Positions 21,812-34,799 of a stretch of 64,000 nucleotides of DNA are shown here, one piece after another. Source of the DNA: Blasia pusilla (lineage: Eukaryota > Marchantiophyta > Marchantiopsida > Blasiales); the NCBI GenBank assembly GCA_050084515.1, contig CM114272.1:53630001-53694000 (forward strand), written 5' to 3'. Position 1 is the first letter of the stretch; the number at the start of each line of letters is the position of its first letter. The notes beneath the pieces were generated by a model. The model saw only the letters and a program-made list of their open reading frames with translations. It ran no database searches and was not told the origin of the DNA. The translations under genes were made by a program, and so were the position numbers.

Positions 21812-23590
21812 CTAGGTACATATTGGCTGTATCAATATATATCTGGGAGGTTCAAGAAGGAGATCAATCTATCGACCTCAAGGTGTAGGTACTTTTCAAT
21901 ACATATTATGGATTGAGAAACTTATGAGCATGAGAAAGAGCCCTTCTAATTGCACATAGAAAGTAGAGAAGATTTAAACTAGAACTAAAGCCTCTTTTTT
22001 TGTTGCAAAAATTAGGTTTTGGCTTCTACCTGGATGCTTAGTCTTGAGTGATCCATTTTAGGAGCATCTACACAAAGGGCCCAATGAATGCGTAGTCCCT
22101 TAAGTGCTTTGTCTAAAGTGTTTTCTAAGTTAAGTAGGGAACAAAGAGAATATGTGCTTCCTATAATTACCAAAAAAGTAGGAGGTTTGACAAAAAAGCA
22201 AATGAAAGGAAGGGTATGTGAACATTGAATTCCCACCATCATTAATCATAATGATACAATATCTAGCATGGTTAGCAATCGTAGACTTGCTTTTATTGAA
22301 AAAATGAATGATATTTGTTTCTTTTGTTTGGTTAGAATTCTATAGAATGTTTCCAATTTGCACTTGTAAAATCTTTCCAAAAAATTTGCCAAAAAATATC
22401 ATATAGAAAATTGAACCTTTTGCCAAAAAAGTCACACAAGAGAGAAATGGTTTGACTATCTATTTCGATCGCACATGGGCAACTTTGAGAGTCTATGTCC
22501 CTTAACTCCTAATAAAAAGAATCGTATAGATTTATATATATTTTTTCTCAATTCATAATATGTGAAGACTAGTGGACGCTCGTGCGATGCATATGTAATG
22601 ATGGATAATTAGATTATCCATCATTAACAAATATTGACTTAACTAACCCCCAAAATTGTTAAGTGATGTCTAAAATGACATTCCAATGATTCTATTGGTT
22701 GAGAGATGGAGCGATCCTATTGGATGAGAGGGTCGGGTGTCAAGAGGATAGATTATCAAAAATCAAGAGGGCATTTCCAATAATAGTATAGATGAAAGAG
22801 TTAAAGGACTATTTTAGTATCCATCGATGCTATAAGATATGGTATAATTCACCTTAATAAGTACAACTTAGCAAAAGACCAAGATGTGAGATGAAACCAT
22901 CATGTATGACAACATGTCATGTAGCATATATGACATGCTGCATTGAAAGAAAGGGAGATTATCTATGAACCCGGTCCCAAGCGGCAGAGGTGGCCAGGAC
23001 AAACCCTAGGGTTCCCGATCACCAAGATCTCCGACTTTGCCACCACCCATTTCCAATTATCAAGAATTGGGGAACCGGCAAAGAAAAAGAGGAAATAACA
23101 ACTACAAAAACCATGACATAATTCTTCCGGTTGTTGTTTGAGAGGCTCAGCAACCCTACGGTTGTGACAACAATCCTACGGTTACGACTGGGCACGGAGA
23201 GGGTCCATGGGACTTGCTCATAAGATCATAGTATACTTTCCAAATATGCAGCGATATCAATTTTGATTAGGGTACTTCGTTTTGGTGCATAGAGGAAGTA
23301 CCCTCACTTATTTTCTCCATGCTTGTTTGCTCCAATTTTGTAGATTTCTTTATTGTATAAAGAAGAAATTTTTGTTTTACTAGAGGGCATCACTTTACTT
23401 CAAAAAGACCTTGGATGTCAACAAGACAAATTTGACCACTCTCGAAGTCCATCAAACAAGAGCTCCAAGTCCTCTCTTTCACGACTTGTACATACCTGCA
23501 CGTAGAACTTTTTTCAGATGATCTAAATATGTAAAAAGCATACAAAGTTGATAGATGTAAGAGAATTTAATTTAATAAAAGTTTATTTAA
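21812..23590. other. intergenic region
   Basis: AT-rich; holds a perfect 13-bp inverted repeat at 22597-22625 and no supported gene. Confidence 0.5.
22597..22625. repeat. perfect 13-bp inverted repeat
   Basis: AATGATGGATAAT, then TAG, then ATTATCCATCATT. It lies just after the motif CGCTCGTGCGATGC, a type of sequence seen near ends of some plant non-autonomous elements, but no element boundary is clear. Confidence 0.6.
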
Positions 23591-25275
23591 ATATTAGGGA
23601 CGTTTTTGGAAACAACACCGCCGTTTATTTTTGGCATAAGTTCGCCCTCGAACCGTCTTATGGACCTGGACGGACGGGCGCAGAAAACGTAGGAGGAGAT
23701 AAATAAAGAAAAGAAACAGATAAAAGAGTTTTAAAATAGAAGGGAAACAGCGAAGGGGATTGTTTTGTGGATAACGGCCGCGCAACGAGTCGGTTCGTCT
23801 TCGGAAGATGTGGACGCGTGAGACGGGTGCCAGGGCGACATCTGGCGGCACTTGGGCAGCCAGAAGTACCGCTACCGTCCCAAGCGGCACTAGGAGCTCC
23901 TCTTCTCCGTTCGCGTAACCATGGTCAGGGGCAGGTAACCGCCAAACGAAGAGACTGACCGTCCTCCCCTAATCGGTTACAGTCGTCGGGACCATAGCCC
24001 GAGCGCCGAGCAGACTACAGTACAGAGCACACTTGCATCGACGGGCAAGTCAGACCCCTGCCCGCTTGCAGAGCGAGTCACAACCAAACACGGTCGTCCT
24101 CTGCCGCCTGTAAATGAACCCCCCCCTACATCTGGAGGTGGCGAAACTCTCTGGCGAGCGTCCAAATGTCCCTCTGCACTGCCTGGCGGCCAATATCATG
24201 AGCGCTGGCGAAACCCGTGCCCGGAAGAAGTAGCGGACGGGAGAGGGCGGAGAAGAAGACGGCGGGCACGGATCGCGGCCAGCGCACGGGCGAGTTGATT
24301 TCAGTTCCTCCCGCAGGGACTCGTGTTGGGGGCCGCGGCAGTTGAGGGGTCGCAATTTGTGGGACGGACGGACGGACGGAAGGAAGGAAAGACGGAAGGA
24401 AGGAGAGAGGGACGGGGTGTCTTCCCACGCTATACGGATGGAAGGACTGATGAAGAGGCGGTTCCACATCATACGGACGGAGGTGGGACTGGTGGTGCAG
24501 GACCGTCCTGCATGGGCCGGTCCAAAGGCGGGTTTTTATGACAGGGACCGGCGGGGAGCGCGACGACGCAGGCGTAGGCGCGACCCGCGTGGGGTGGTGC
24601 GAACTTGAAACGGCGGATCGCCCAGGGCTGGTGGATCGTAGGTGACAGGATGGAGTGGGGGATCTTCGCTTGCGAAGCGCTGCCGATCCCGTGCGGGGGG
24701 ACGGGACGGGACGGCCCTTACGAATTTGCAGTGAAGTGAGAGTGACTCCAACCGGAAAGCGGAAGCCAGCTCTGCAATTCGTCACGCAAGGAGGCGATGG
24801 CGGTGAGAGGGAGGGGCCGGCTACAGGAATGCGATGTGTGCGAGAGGAGAGGAGGATGATTATTATTCCGCGGAGAGGTTATGAGCAAGAGAGAGCATTC
24901 GTCAATGCGTCGTCTGCTGCTGGAGGAGGAGGAGGAGGACCGTCTTTGGACGGTAGAAAGGGTAGAAATCGCAGGAGATACGTGGGGGATAGTTGAGGTT
25001 GCCGAGTGCAGGCGCTGATTGATAGTACTCGGCCGCTTGCTCCTCGTTGTGCTGTGCGCGCGCAAGAGCACCATTTTTTTAACCTCTTCTCTAGCGCTTT
25101 TTCTGCTCCTCTAGCGTTCATAATTGTCGCTCCTCTCCCTTTTCTGATACTCAAGGAGGCTTCACTGTATTTATCCGTGTGTGAGAGAAGAGAGCTCTTT
25201 TGCTCCTACTATTAAATTTTTGTTGAGAGAAGTTTTACTCAAGTCTTACTCTGTCTTTTTTGAAAGAGGAATATC

Positions 25276-25278
<3 letters not shown>
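23591..25278. other. GC-rich upstream region of the GT61 gene
   Basis: CpG-rich DNA, in sharp contrast to the AT-rich flank. Long frames on both strands here (for example 24126-24785 minus) are low-complexity and are attributed to composition. A GGAC/GGAA minisatellite lies at about 24360-24410. Probably the promoter and 5' region of the downstream gene; no TATA box was identified with confidence. Confidence 0.4.
24360..24410. repeat. GGAC/GGAA short tandem repeats
   Basis: Four GGAC-type units followed by GGAA-type units, irregular. Confidence 0.8.

Positions 25279-25310
<32 letters not shown>
25279..25310 (+). promoter_or_regulatory. (GA)n tract abutting the GT61 start codon
   Basis: About 15 GA units end in the A of the ATG at 25310. 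GA-rich 5' untranslated regions are common in plants and can bind GAGA-type (BPC) factors; that role is inferred only. Confidence 0.5.
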
Positions 25311-25313
<3 letters not shown>

Positions 25314-27874
25314 AAAAGCAGAGGGAAGAAGGAAGTGGCATATGGCGGGCGAAACGAGGAAATCCAATCCCGGTGCTGATGCTCCTAGTGTTTGTGGTTC
25401 TGGTGGGAGTGACCACGCTGATCAATATGCATAACCCTCTGACGAGTTATCAGTCGCGTAAGTATTCAGCTCATTTTGTTGTCTCCAAGGCTCTGGCGTC
25501 CGGACGAGTGCTCGTTTCCTGTTGTTAAGTTGAGATCAAGCCATCAAATTTGAGAGGCAGAAAAGAGCCAACTGCTTGAATATCTTGTGTACATTTAGTG
25601 TCCTTCCTAATTTGCGATCTCTCGTGAGAATTATGGAGTTGCGATTCAATTCAAGGTGATGAATGAATATTTATGTAGGTCTAGGCAGGCTGTTGGAGCT
25701 CGATGAGTCTGGAGATTGGCGAGGGAGGGAAGTCTTGGAGCTGTTTAAAGGGTCGAGACGATTTTATCATCAAGACAGACTGATTTGGTGTACATGATAT
25801 CTCTCTAAAGGCAGATACGGAGAAGGACAGCAATCTCGCTCACACTGGCAAAAGCGATCATGACGGAAGCGGGAAAGAGCCAATTACCCCTTACTCTCCA
25901 ACTCGCGGCAATCCGTATGGCAAAAGTGAGTTTTTAACGCCTGATCGCCCCTTCTTTACTATTTTTTATTTATTGCTACACGACCGCCACGAAGAAATTC
26001 TAAAGGCGACAAAGGAATGAACGAGAGAGGAAGATGCGCGTTGAGTTTTGAAGGGATATCTGTGGAATGTCGGTTGATGTCGTCAGAAATTGCTGAAGGG
26101 AGTTATCAGAGTAGGATTAGCCGTCTGCAGATCGGGCGGATTTTCGGTGTCTTTGCGTCAGTTTCGTATACGTAGAAACAATAGAAACAATTTCCTGCGT
26201 ATGAAATGAATGTGAGGGAAATCAGTATCAGCGTCGTTTTCCTTCGTCTGAATCCTCTCCTATTCTTGACAGTGTAATGGTAACATTTCCTTCCTTCTTA
26301 CATGGTCCTTCCTACCGACGCACGATCGAATTTCCGACGTCTGAAATAGAGGCCAGGAGAGGAGGATCGTCGTCGTTTTACTTCATGTGTATCCATGCTC
26401 TACTGTTCTTGAAAGTGTGCGAACGGACATGAGCTGTAAGTTCTGTGCAGGCTTTACGAGATTTTGGTCGGATGATGATTTTCAAGAGATCTACTCCACA
26501 TTCTTTTGAAATCATTTAGGCCCTTCAGTAAAACGCTTCTGAGACCGGAAAGCTATGGTTGCAGGTTTATCAGGTTGGGCCAGCACGTGGCACAAAATGT
26601 TGCCCGGAATCGCTCAGAGGGAGGCATTCTATTGTGATCGGTCGCACATACGCACTGATGTGTGCCGCATGCATGGGAACGTGCATTTGAAACGCAATAG
26701 TGCATTCGTGCTCCATTCCGTCGACGAAAAAACTCCTCTGGGAGAGGAGAAGATCAAACCTTACACGCGGAAGTGGGAAAAGTCGTCTATGGAATACGTT
26801 CGGGAGCTGACACTGAAGAGTGTGCGTGCTGCAGAGAGCAATTCAAGTCGCGTGTGTGATGTGTGGCACTCTGTTCCAGCAGTGGCTTTTTCGACGGGTG
26901 GTTACACAGGCAACTTGTACCATGAGTTCCACGATGGGCTCATTCCACTCTTCATCACCACGCAGCATTTGAAGGGAGAGGTTATCTTGGTGATATCGGA
27001 TTACCACGAGTGGTGGGTGATGAAGTATGCGGAGATTCTAAAGCAGCTGACAAACTACGATATCATTGTTTATGGCAATCACACCAAGTCTCACTGCTTC
27101 CTCGATGTTACGGTTGGCTTATTCATCCACCAAGAGCTGGGCGTCGACTCTTCCATCATGCCTCACCATGAATCTATAAAGGATTTCAGAGCGCTTCTTG
27201 GCAGAGGCTATTCTGCACAAATTTCCTGGACACCTGCAGACATTACTTCCTTCAGGCCAACACGGCATCAGGAGACAAAGCCAATACTACAAATGGTCAT
27301 TATTGAGCGTGAGGGAAGCCGAGTTCTTCTGAATTTGGAGCAGATTGTGGAGCTGGCTACAGGGATGGGTTTCAACGTGATGATCTTGAAGCCCGAACCT
27401 TCAACTGAGCTGAAAAAAATATTTTGGCTTCTGGATAGATGTGATGTGCTGATCGGTGTACATGGGGCAGCATTGACACACTTTCTCTTCTTGCGACCAG
27501 GATCCGTCTTTATCCAGATCATTCCCTTGGGCACTGACTGGGCAGCACGCACGTATTATCAAGACCCGGCCGAGAAGCTTGGCTTGGAGTATTTAGACTA
27601 CAAGATTGCAATCGAAGAGAGTTCCTTGAGCCACCAATATGAGAAAACAGACCCTGTTTTGACAAACCCTAATGCCGTGATTAGGCGCGGATGGGGGCTC
27701 ATCAAGGAGATCTATCTGGAAGGACAAGATGTGGAACTTTCTCTGCCAAGATTTAACACGACGCTCAAGGAAGCGAAGATGTTTTGCAAGCCACGACTGG
27801 GTCGGAGGGAGAGAAGATATAGTTTCCGTTTAGGTTCTAGTAATTTAACGAGGAGAAAGCAGAGAAGGCATTGA
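25310..27874 (+). CDS. GT61-family glycosyltransferase (DUF563), three exons
   Basis: A type II Golgi glycosyltransferase. Proposed exons are 25310-25457, 25815-25925 and 26565-27874; the splice sites (CGC/GTAAGT, GGCAG/ATACGG, AAAA/GTGAGT, TTGCAG/GTTTAT) keep one frame and give 522 residues, normal for plant GT61. Residues about 20-39 form a hydrophobic signal anchor after a short basic cytoplasmic tail, followed by a polar stem encoded by exon 2. The catalytic DUF563 part in exon 3 shows FSTGGYTGNLYHEFHDG (about residue 195-212) and the conserved GVHGAALTH (about residue 384-392). Plant GT61 members add arabinose or xylose to xylan, or xylose to N-glycans; the N-glycan enzyme has a different context, so a xylan-type role is favoured but not proven. 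The start was chosen because it is the first Met before the anchor. Confidence 0.85.
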
Positions 27875-30800
27875 GAGATCTTGTGAAAGAAGCACACACT
27901 GTCACACCTTGAATGCCACCCCACGTACTGCCGCTTCTACGCTGGTCTCTCTTGTGTGTTACCGGGCTGCACACCATTCCGGTCACCCAGGTGCGACTGC
28001 TTTGCTCTTAACACCGAGTAGCTCCGAACAGCCACATTCAGAGGTGTGTACCTGAGCTTTCTTGTGTGCAGTAGCTGGCTGTCATACTCATCCAAATTCT
28101 AGAAAGTGATGTCTCCATAGATTACAACTCACGACTCATTATTCTTCCAATCCATGTACAAAATGTTCTAGTAGAACGCAGGTTTCTATGTTCGCATTTC
28201 TAAATTGCTGTCAGTCAGCTAAACAAGTCGTGCCTCCTGGTGAGGACAATTGCCAGATCCAACTGTGGATCATCAAATTGGCACACCGTCCATAAAAGCC
28301 CAAGGAGAAAGCCACGACGGGTAGACCCGCGCATCGCCTTGCCTCGGAATGAATGAGTTTTCCGGTTTGAGCAGAAGCTAGAAATACGTAGGACGTTCTC
28401 AACTGCAAATAACGTGGTTGAGACTTATTGTTTGGACCTTTATTAGAATGGTCCTAGAGATATACGAGCGGTACTTCTGCTCAATGGTCAGAAGGCACTG
28501 CCTAGGGGAAAGAGCTAACCGCACTGCATGTCCCTTGTGCTCGTGGGAAAATTCAGCATCACTCGACTCGTCGAACTCACTTCACCTGTCCGTTGTTTTC
28601 TGCATCTCACTCTCGCTCAACCGGGTGTCTGGTCTGTCTGGTCTGTGGCCACAAGGCGCACCCACAGGCACCAATTAATGGAGCTGTCTCTCATGCCAAT
28701 GGATGGGAACACAAATCACAATCTAGCCAACTTGTGATGATGAGGATGACACCCAGTCGATATCTGTTTACTCCGAAGAAGTTCACAGCAGAAAACTCCA
28801 AGCTGTTATCATCAGATGTGTACGTCACTCAAAAGAATGTTGCTTAGGTGAGAAACGTCTTTTTGGGGCCTTAACTATAGTGAGGTGGCTGTGTATTCTG
28901 AAGAGTCTTCGTCCCCTCGAAGCACTATCTCTCACCCCGCATGGCAGGCACTGAAGAAAAAAATGGTACACACCCTCTTCCCTCGCACGATCCCAACCAG
29001 GTACCCTCTTCACCTTGTCCTCCTCTCCATCACTCGCACCCTCATAACCAGAGCACAAGCTTCCTATCCACTGCATAACCCATTCTCTCTTCTCACAACA
29101 GGGCTTCTTATCACTTCGTAAGCTGCAAGGAGCCAGAAAACGAAAAATTCCTCTAAGCTCACTGGAGTCTGTAGAAAATCGTCGTCCATGAGACGGAACC
29201 ATAGAGCACCAATTTAATTTCGATACCACCAACACAGCAGAGCGGAAGTATCCTCCCACAAGTAGAACGTCAGGATGGGTCATCTCACAGCAGGAATACA
29301 CCTTCGAATGAAGCTCAAAAGGAGTGGTGCAGAGCTCAGCTCCGTACCAACAGAGCGACCTGGGAAAAGGTCAAGCTCCGTAGTGCTCTCTCTCCAGATA
29401 TCAACGATGAACACTGCGAATAATGACTCTACGCTTGTGGGTTATGCAACTGACACGAGGTTGGTCCTCTGTGGTAAGAACGACATGAAAGCCCAAGCGG
29501 GTAAACTCGCAAGTCATGAGTGCACTCTGTGATCACTCGGATTGCTGCTGTTCATGGACCAGTACAACAGAAATCCACTACCCTCACATCTCTAAATCAG
29601 TCTGAGGAAAGTCACTGACGACTCTTCACGTCCCTAAATCAGCCCAACCAGGAATTCCACTTATCAAGTTTGTGTCCCTAAACCCATCCAGTGCGAATTT
29701 CGTGGCCGTGCGTAGATGAGTCCAACTTGGAACTCATAGCCATTTTACGTGCGCAAAGTCGTAAGTAGGAAGTCCCTCATTCTTGGGATAGTATGAGAGG
29801 AGCTAGCAGCGAATTATCTATATTATTATCGGAAAGTGTCTTTTTGATTTGCAAACACTTCTTTGTTTGACATGTGGCAGCCAAGCAGCAAGAAGATGTT
29901 TCTTATCTTATGGGCAGCCAAAAACTGTTTTCTCCTACGAGCAGCAAGAAATAGATTTTGTGTGTAACATGATTAATCTCTTTACTCCGTACATGGTAGT
30001 GGTTGCCATCTGGTAGGAGAAGAAAAAAATCCAGTGCAAGGAGTCAAAGTCGAACTTGACATCCGAGCTATGTTCTAATGTCTCGTGGGAGTTAATGAAG
30101 GCAACCATGAATAACCTAACTAATTCATCCAAGAGCCATACTTAACCCTAAAATATCCCGAACAGGGATGAGAAATCCGAAACTCGATTCTTGCTGAAAT
30201 CCATTTGGATGTGACTGCTATTTTTTTATGAGGAGTCGATATCACTAGACAAGTTCACAAGGAGTATGAAAATTATTCTTTTATCAATGGGTGTAAGTCT
30301 AAAATTTTACATTTTCCATTGATTTGAATGTAGTTTCTATTTCTCAATATATTAGAATGATCTTATGATATTTGAATATGTATGGGTGATATCTATTTGT
30401 AGCTGTGTGGCCTTTGGGCTTCGCTACGCCTCTTCATTTAATTTCCAATGGGTATTTCCACATCCTTTTATTGAGGTCTTGTTTCTTCTTTTTAAAGATA
30501 ATTGAAAAATTGTCCAACATCATAACAAAAACCAGTGTGCAGACCTTCGAGAGGGGTAGGAGACACAAATTAATAAACATGTGGAGGACACGCGGATAGC
30601 CTAGATGACGAAAAAAAAAAAAGGTTGAGAACTTGTAAGGGGCATAAAGAAGATCTCTATAAATTGTCAAATCTCCAAGAGGAATTTCTACATTAGCTTT
30701 TTTGTCTGGTAAATTTTGTTCCTTTTCCCGTTGTATTTGTACCCTTTAGTCATAGCTTCTCCCATTATAGCTATTTGTGACTTTTAGCAATAAAATCTTT

Positions 30801-31469
30801 TTCGTCAAGCCTTCACCATTCCATTCTAAACAATTAAGAAAATATGGTTTTTTGATTTTCTAACTTGACATCAGAGGATTTTTTTTGTCAATTAAGTTAA
30901 CAAGAAAATATTCGTGGACATAATGTAGCTATGCCCAATGACTCTTTTTAATATGCACATAACATATACACAATCTTTGAGTAACACAATCTTTAAGACC
31001 ATCACATCATCCAAGCCTCTTACAAGTTAAATTATTGGTCATGCAATGCAGTTAGTTAGAGGGATGGAAATGGAAAAAATCATGAAAACAAAAATATATG
31101 TGTTATTTCAAAAATTAAAAATTTGGGTTGGAAACTATGAGAAAATATTTTCAACCATAAAGATATGACTTGAAAATTTTCCTGGTTGGATATTTCCGAA
31201 GGTAGTAGCTTAAGAGGCCCCCTACGTGTTTATTATCCCTACAATGTTTCTCTAGGAACTATTGAAACTCAAGGGGCCCCTTCCATTGCCTCTCTGGGTA
31301 TTTGCAAATGATTCAATCGGTATGGTCGGTAGTGTTCTCGCGTGTTTAGGTACTGTGTGAGGTGGAAGTTCATCTGTTGTGTATGTGCTTGTGTAAAGCA
31401 AGGGATATGGTCACAATGAGCTAGTGAAGGCAGGGAGAGTAGAAATAATACGCGGAAAACCTTAGGAAG
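27875..31469. other. intergenic region downstream of the GT61 gene
   Basis: The first few hundred bases are presumably the 3' untranslated region. Frames such as 28825-29301 (minus) and 28418-28678 look like chance: no domain and poor composition. From about 29.8 kb the DNA becomes very AT-rich. Nothing else could be supported. Confidence 0.5.
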
Positions 31470-32416
31470 TTGGCGGGTGAGTACTGGCGGCTAAATACAA
31501 GGGAGGTATGGGCGTTGATTTTCATATGCATCGAAGGATTTTCAAGCATGCTGCCAAGGCAAGGAATGGGCAAGATTGGAGCATTGGAGCAAGAAAGGGT
31601 AGCCAACATGGCATTCCATCCCATATGGGTGAAGGTTAAAGTTGTACAAGTACTTTCAAACGAGGCAAGACGATATACATACCTTGCTCGCGCCTTTAGA
31701 GGAAGTAGAAAAATGGGCAATTGCAATAGGATGGTGGAGCCACAAGAAAACATCCGGACATCTACTGATTATGTATGTGGCAAGCACGAATCAATGACAA
31801 AGTGGATGTCTTTTTTGGGCTTAATTGATTGTGATATGGTTGAATACATACCTCAAAATCTTCACAAGTTCATAATTTGGAAAGGCGAAGATCCTTTTAT
31901 GGGGATGTCTGCTATAGATTTTGAGAAGATGAGTATCGATCACCAAGTTTCTCATGCACAAACACAAGCGCGTGGTATTTGGATGTTTCTTTTGGAGCAT
32001 AGAACAGGAGTTGTTGAAGGCATTGTTCATATTGCAACTCAAAATGTCATCTAGTCTCAGAAGTCCTCCCACTTGTGGTGAATATTAGTCAAAACCGTCA
32101 CTTGACGCATAAAATAGAAGTTGCATCAATCAATGATGCGACCATCTCTCTTAGAGAACATCGTCTTCGTGAAGGCGTTGAACAAAATTTGGCTACTACT
32201 CTAAGCACTATCCTAGTAAAGGCTGAAGGTTTGCAAAAGGATATGGATGACATTGTGGCTAATATGGGTACTATTCACACCCAACTTCAAGAAGTTCAAA
32301 CTCAAGTTAGTAGTTCCCAGATGGGAAATAATACATTAATCGTCTGGCTGAAGGAAGTACTACGTGGTGGAGGAGTTTTTGAATCACGTGTGAAGGGTCT
32401 GCTCAATACAACTTGA
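31470..32416 (+). pseudogene. unrecognised coding-like fragment (two frames)
   Basis: A 194-codon frame (31470-32054) is followed after a short gap, in a different frame, by a 113-codon frame (32075-32416) whose middle is helical and polar (LQKDMDDIVANMGTIHTQLQ), suggesting coiled coil. I recognise no family. The pair could be two exons or one frameshifted gene. It lies in a region rich in broken genes and next to fragments on the opposite strand. Existence as a gene is uncertain. Confidence 0.3.
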
Positions 32417-32706
32417 TCGTAAATGTGCAGTCACAACCTTAAATAAAGCTAGAAGGTTTGGCATGTATTGTACATTTGTTATTCCTTGTAAGCTGGTAGC
32501 AACTAAACAACCATCAAAACGGCGGCTCTATGGTAATTGATTTGCACCGACTCTCCAAAGTTTGGGCATTTACAAATTCCAAAAAACCACGTTTATTACT
32601 CTCACACATATCTGATACACCAATAAAACTTGACGATCGACACGTGGAAGGGATTGAAATAGTTGTACAATGTGACTATTGTAGCATCCAGCCTCCACGA
32701 CGTCTA

Positions 32707-33246
32707 CTATGGAGGAGTCATAGCATTCTTTTGCAATTTTTCTACTTCCTTTAGAGCCTTCCCAGGGGAGAAGCTTTTGTCTCCTTCTTCTGTTGAGATT
32801 ACTAACTTTCTTAGGAGTGCACTTAAGAATGCTGAATTCCTAGGTATTATCTCTTTCATGGCAAAGACTTTATCTAATGCTTCAAGCTGTAAAGTTGAGG
32901 AGTCATACCCAGATATTCCTAAGTTCAAATATAGGTCCTCCCTCTCGCATATCAATGTGATGTGTTTATTTTCCAGTACATCCAAGTACGTGTCCAATCT
33001 CACGTATGATTTTTCTTTTCGGTCTACTTTGTCCTCCCAACAATGTAGATGCATCGCGTGATATGGTTTCACCCCTACATAAGACATGCACAACTCAAAA
33101 ATTTTCTCATCCACAAGTGATGGATCATTGTCTCCTAAAGGAGACCTTGACACGTATCCATCTCCGTTCTCTTCCTGTACCACAAACACACCAAGATGAA
33201 GAGAATTTATAGAATATGACATGTAAATAAGAACCAATACACACAA
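32707..33246 (-). pseudogene. unrecognised minus-strand coding fragment 1
   Basis: A 179-codon frame with convincing protein-like composition (acidic/hydrophobic alternation, few low-complexity runs) but no family I can name. The first residues (33246 down to about 33190) look like intron rather than exon: an acceptor-like tail precedes the Leu-rich start of the better part. It may be the 3' end of the gene whose other pieces lie at 33605-33994 and 34100-34640, all on the same strand. Confidence 0.35.
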
Positions 33247-33604
33247 ATAGCTGCCAAGATCGGATCCGAGTTAGCCCACAATCCCAAAATATTAACCATC
33301 TGTTTGAATGTTGACCGATAAATAATAAGAGAAATCATCCTAATGGAATATATCTGCGGCATGTAACAAATAGCCAATAGGATACTTCACACTAAAATTA
33401 TTCTCCCACTAGGGTCTAGACCAACCTTAACCTTATGAAATCTTTGAATATCCGCCGTATGACTTCCACCTCTCCACAACTCTCTTAGCTCTGATTTGAA
33501 TTCGCCTAGCATGAGCCACAAAATTCACCACCATCAAATATGTACTATATTTTCAGATCATGAAATACTCTTTTCTCTAGGGTTTTGGGAGAAGGGAGTC
33601 TAAG

Positions 33605-33994
33605 TTAAGGGAAAAGTACCATTTTTTGTCTTGATGTTATTGTGTGGTTTTCTTTGGTTTGACTTGTAGTAGAGAGATCTTTTCCTTCTGAAACACTAGG
33701 ATCCTCTATTCCACTTACTAATTCATTCATTTTGTCAAATGGAACATCCTCTGATGCATCCGCACTTGATGATGGTTCCTTGTAGGAGGACATTACCTTA
33801 CTCTCATCAAGGACTACACGATCTGCCTTTGTGAGCAAACTAATCAACCTAAATTCACATCTAGGATTCTCTTCAATGCTGTCACCCAAATACTTGAACT
33901 CTTCACTTAGAATAGGTGCCCTATGTTTAGGAGTCCCATGATGGTCATAATATGAGAAGTAACACCCTTCAGTTTGTGCATATGCGTTTACCAC
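33605..33994 (-). pseudogene. unrecognised minus-strand coding fragment 2
   Basis: A 129-codon frame: a folded-looking first half (YFSYYDHHG, FKYLGDSIEENP) and a Ser/Asp/Glu-rich, probably disordered second half. No recognised domain. Same strand as its neighbours; probably one exon of a longer gene. Confidence 0.35.
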
Positions 33995-34099
33995 ATATCA
34001 TATTCACATCACTTTGGAGAAGGTGACTAACCAGCTGTACCACCTCATATTGAGAACCCGGACTCATCATTATTGGCTCTTTGCAAGGTTTCGTTTGCA

Positions 34100-34640
34100 C
34101 CTATTGTTCCATAGGTACTAGGATTATGGTTTGGCACAATCTAGTGACCATCCGCAATTCCCTCGTTTGAGCACGTTTGGTGATGAGCTTCAGGACAAGT
34201 TTTTTCACATCCTTGTGTAGCATGATTTGATATGTAGTTTGAGAACCTCTATTGATCAAGTGGCTCTCAATTGTTTGGCACTCTCGGTCCACAAGGATCT
34301 TTGTACCATTGGATGGTGCGGAAACTCTCATTGCTAGTATGCTTGGTTGGACTTTTTTCGAAGCTCTTGTTACCTTCTTTGTTGGCGGTTGAGTCGCATT
34401 TACATTCTTCGGAGGCTCCCCACATTCTTTGAAGGCTCCCCACCTGAATCTCTACCATGAAGGTAACCTCCCCTATGTACTCAATCTGATCCTGAGGGAC
34501 AATCCCATGGATGTGATATTGGCAATCTTGGTGTATTCCACTTAAAAACACTTGTGATGGCCAATCCAAATTTTCCACATCATGTTTGTATCCAATTTGA
34601 ACTCCATTCTCAAGTGTAGGCGAAAGCAGTACACATGGTG
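34100..34640 (-). pseudogene. unrecognised minus-strand coding fragment 3, abutting the copia element
   Basis: The frame 34578-34267 reads as protein (VENLDWPSQVFLSGIHQD at its start) and continues to about 34620 upstream. Stops and frame changes follow to about 34100. A short duplicated piece (GGCTCCCCAC with flanks) lies at about 34400-34442. No domain recognised. The copia 3' end lies immediately beyond, so this gene was probably split by it. Confidence 0.3.
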
Positions 34641-34658
34641 ATGACTTGGCCGAACTTG

Positions 34659-34767
34659 TTAATCACGGTTAACTGACTAACCAAGATTAAGCTTCCCTAC
34701 TTCGTGTGAGTACCAAATGCAACAGTTCAGATGTCTCATGAGCTTGATTGTAACTCAATCTTCAATA
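34659..34767 (-). repeat. truncated 3' LTR of the copia element
   Basis: Matches 40606-40713. About 198 bp of the LTR present at the 5' end is missing here. Confidence 0.75.
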
Positions 34768-34783
34768 CTCCCCCTCAAGCTCA
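34768..34783 (-). other. polypurine tract of the copia element
   Basis: On the minus strand GCTTGAGGGGGAG directly precedes the LTR start TATTGAAG. This is the plus-strand primer site. Confidence 0.75.
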
Positions 34784-34799
34784 TATCGATATCTCTAAC

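Noticed and set aside
24126-24785. 219-codon minus-strand frame (and overlapping plus-strand frames) in the GC-rich block
   Set aside because: Low-complexity Arg/Pro/Ser text with overlapping frames on both strands; GC-rich DNA has few stops, and no domain is visible.
28825-29301. 158-codon minus-strand frame downstream of the GT61 gene
   Set aside because: No domain, no splice or start context, and composition typical of chance frames.
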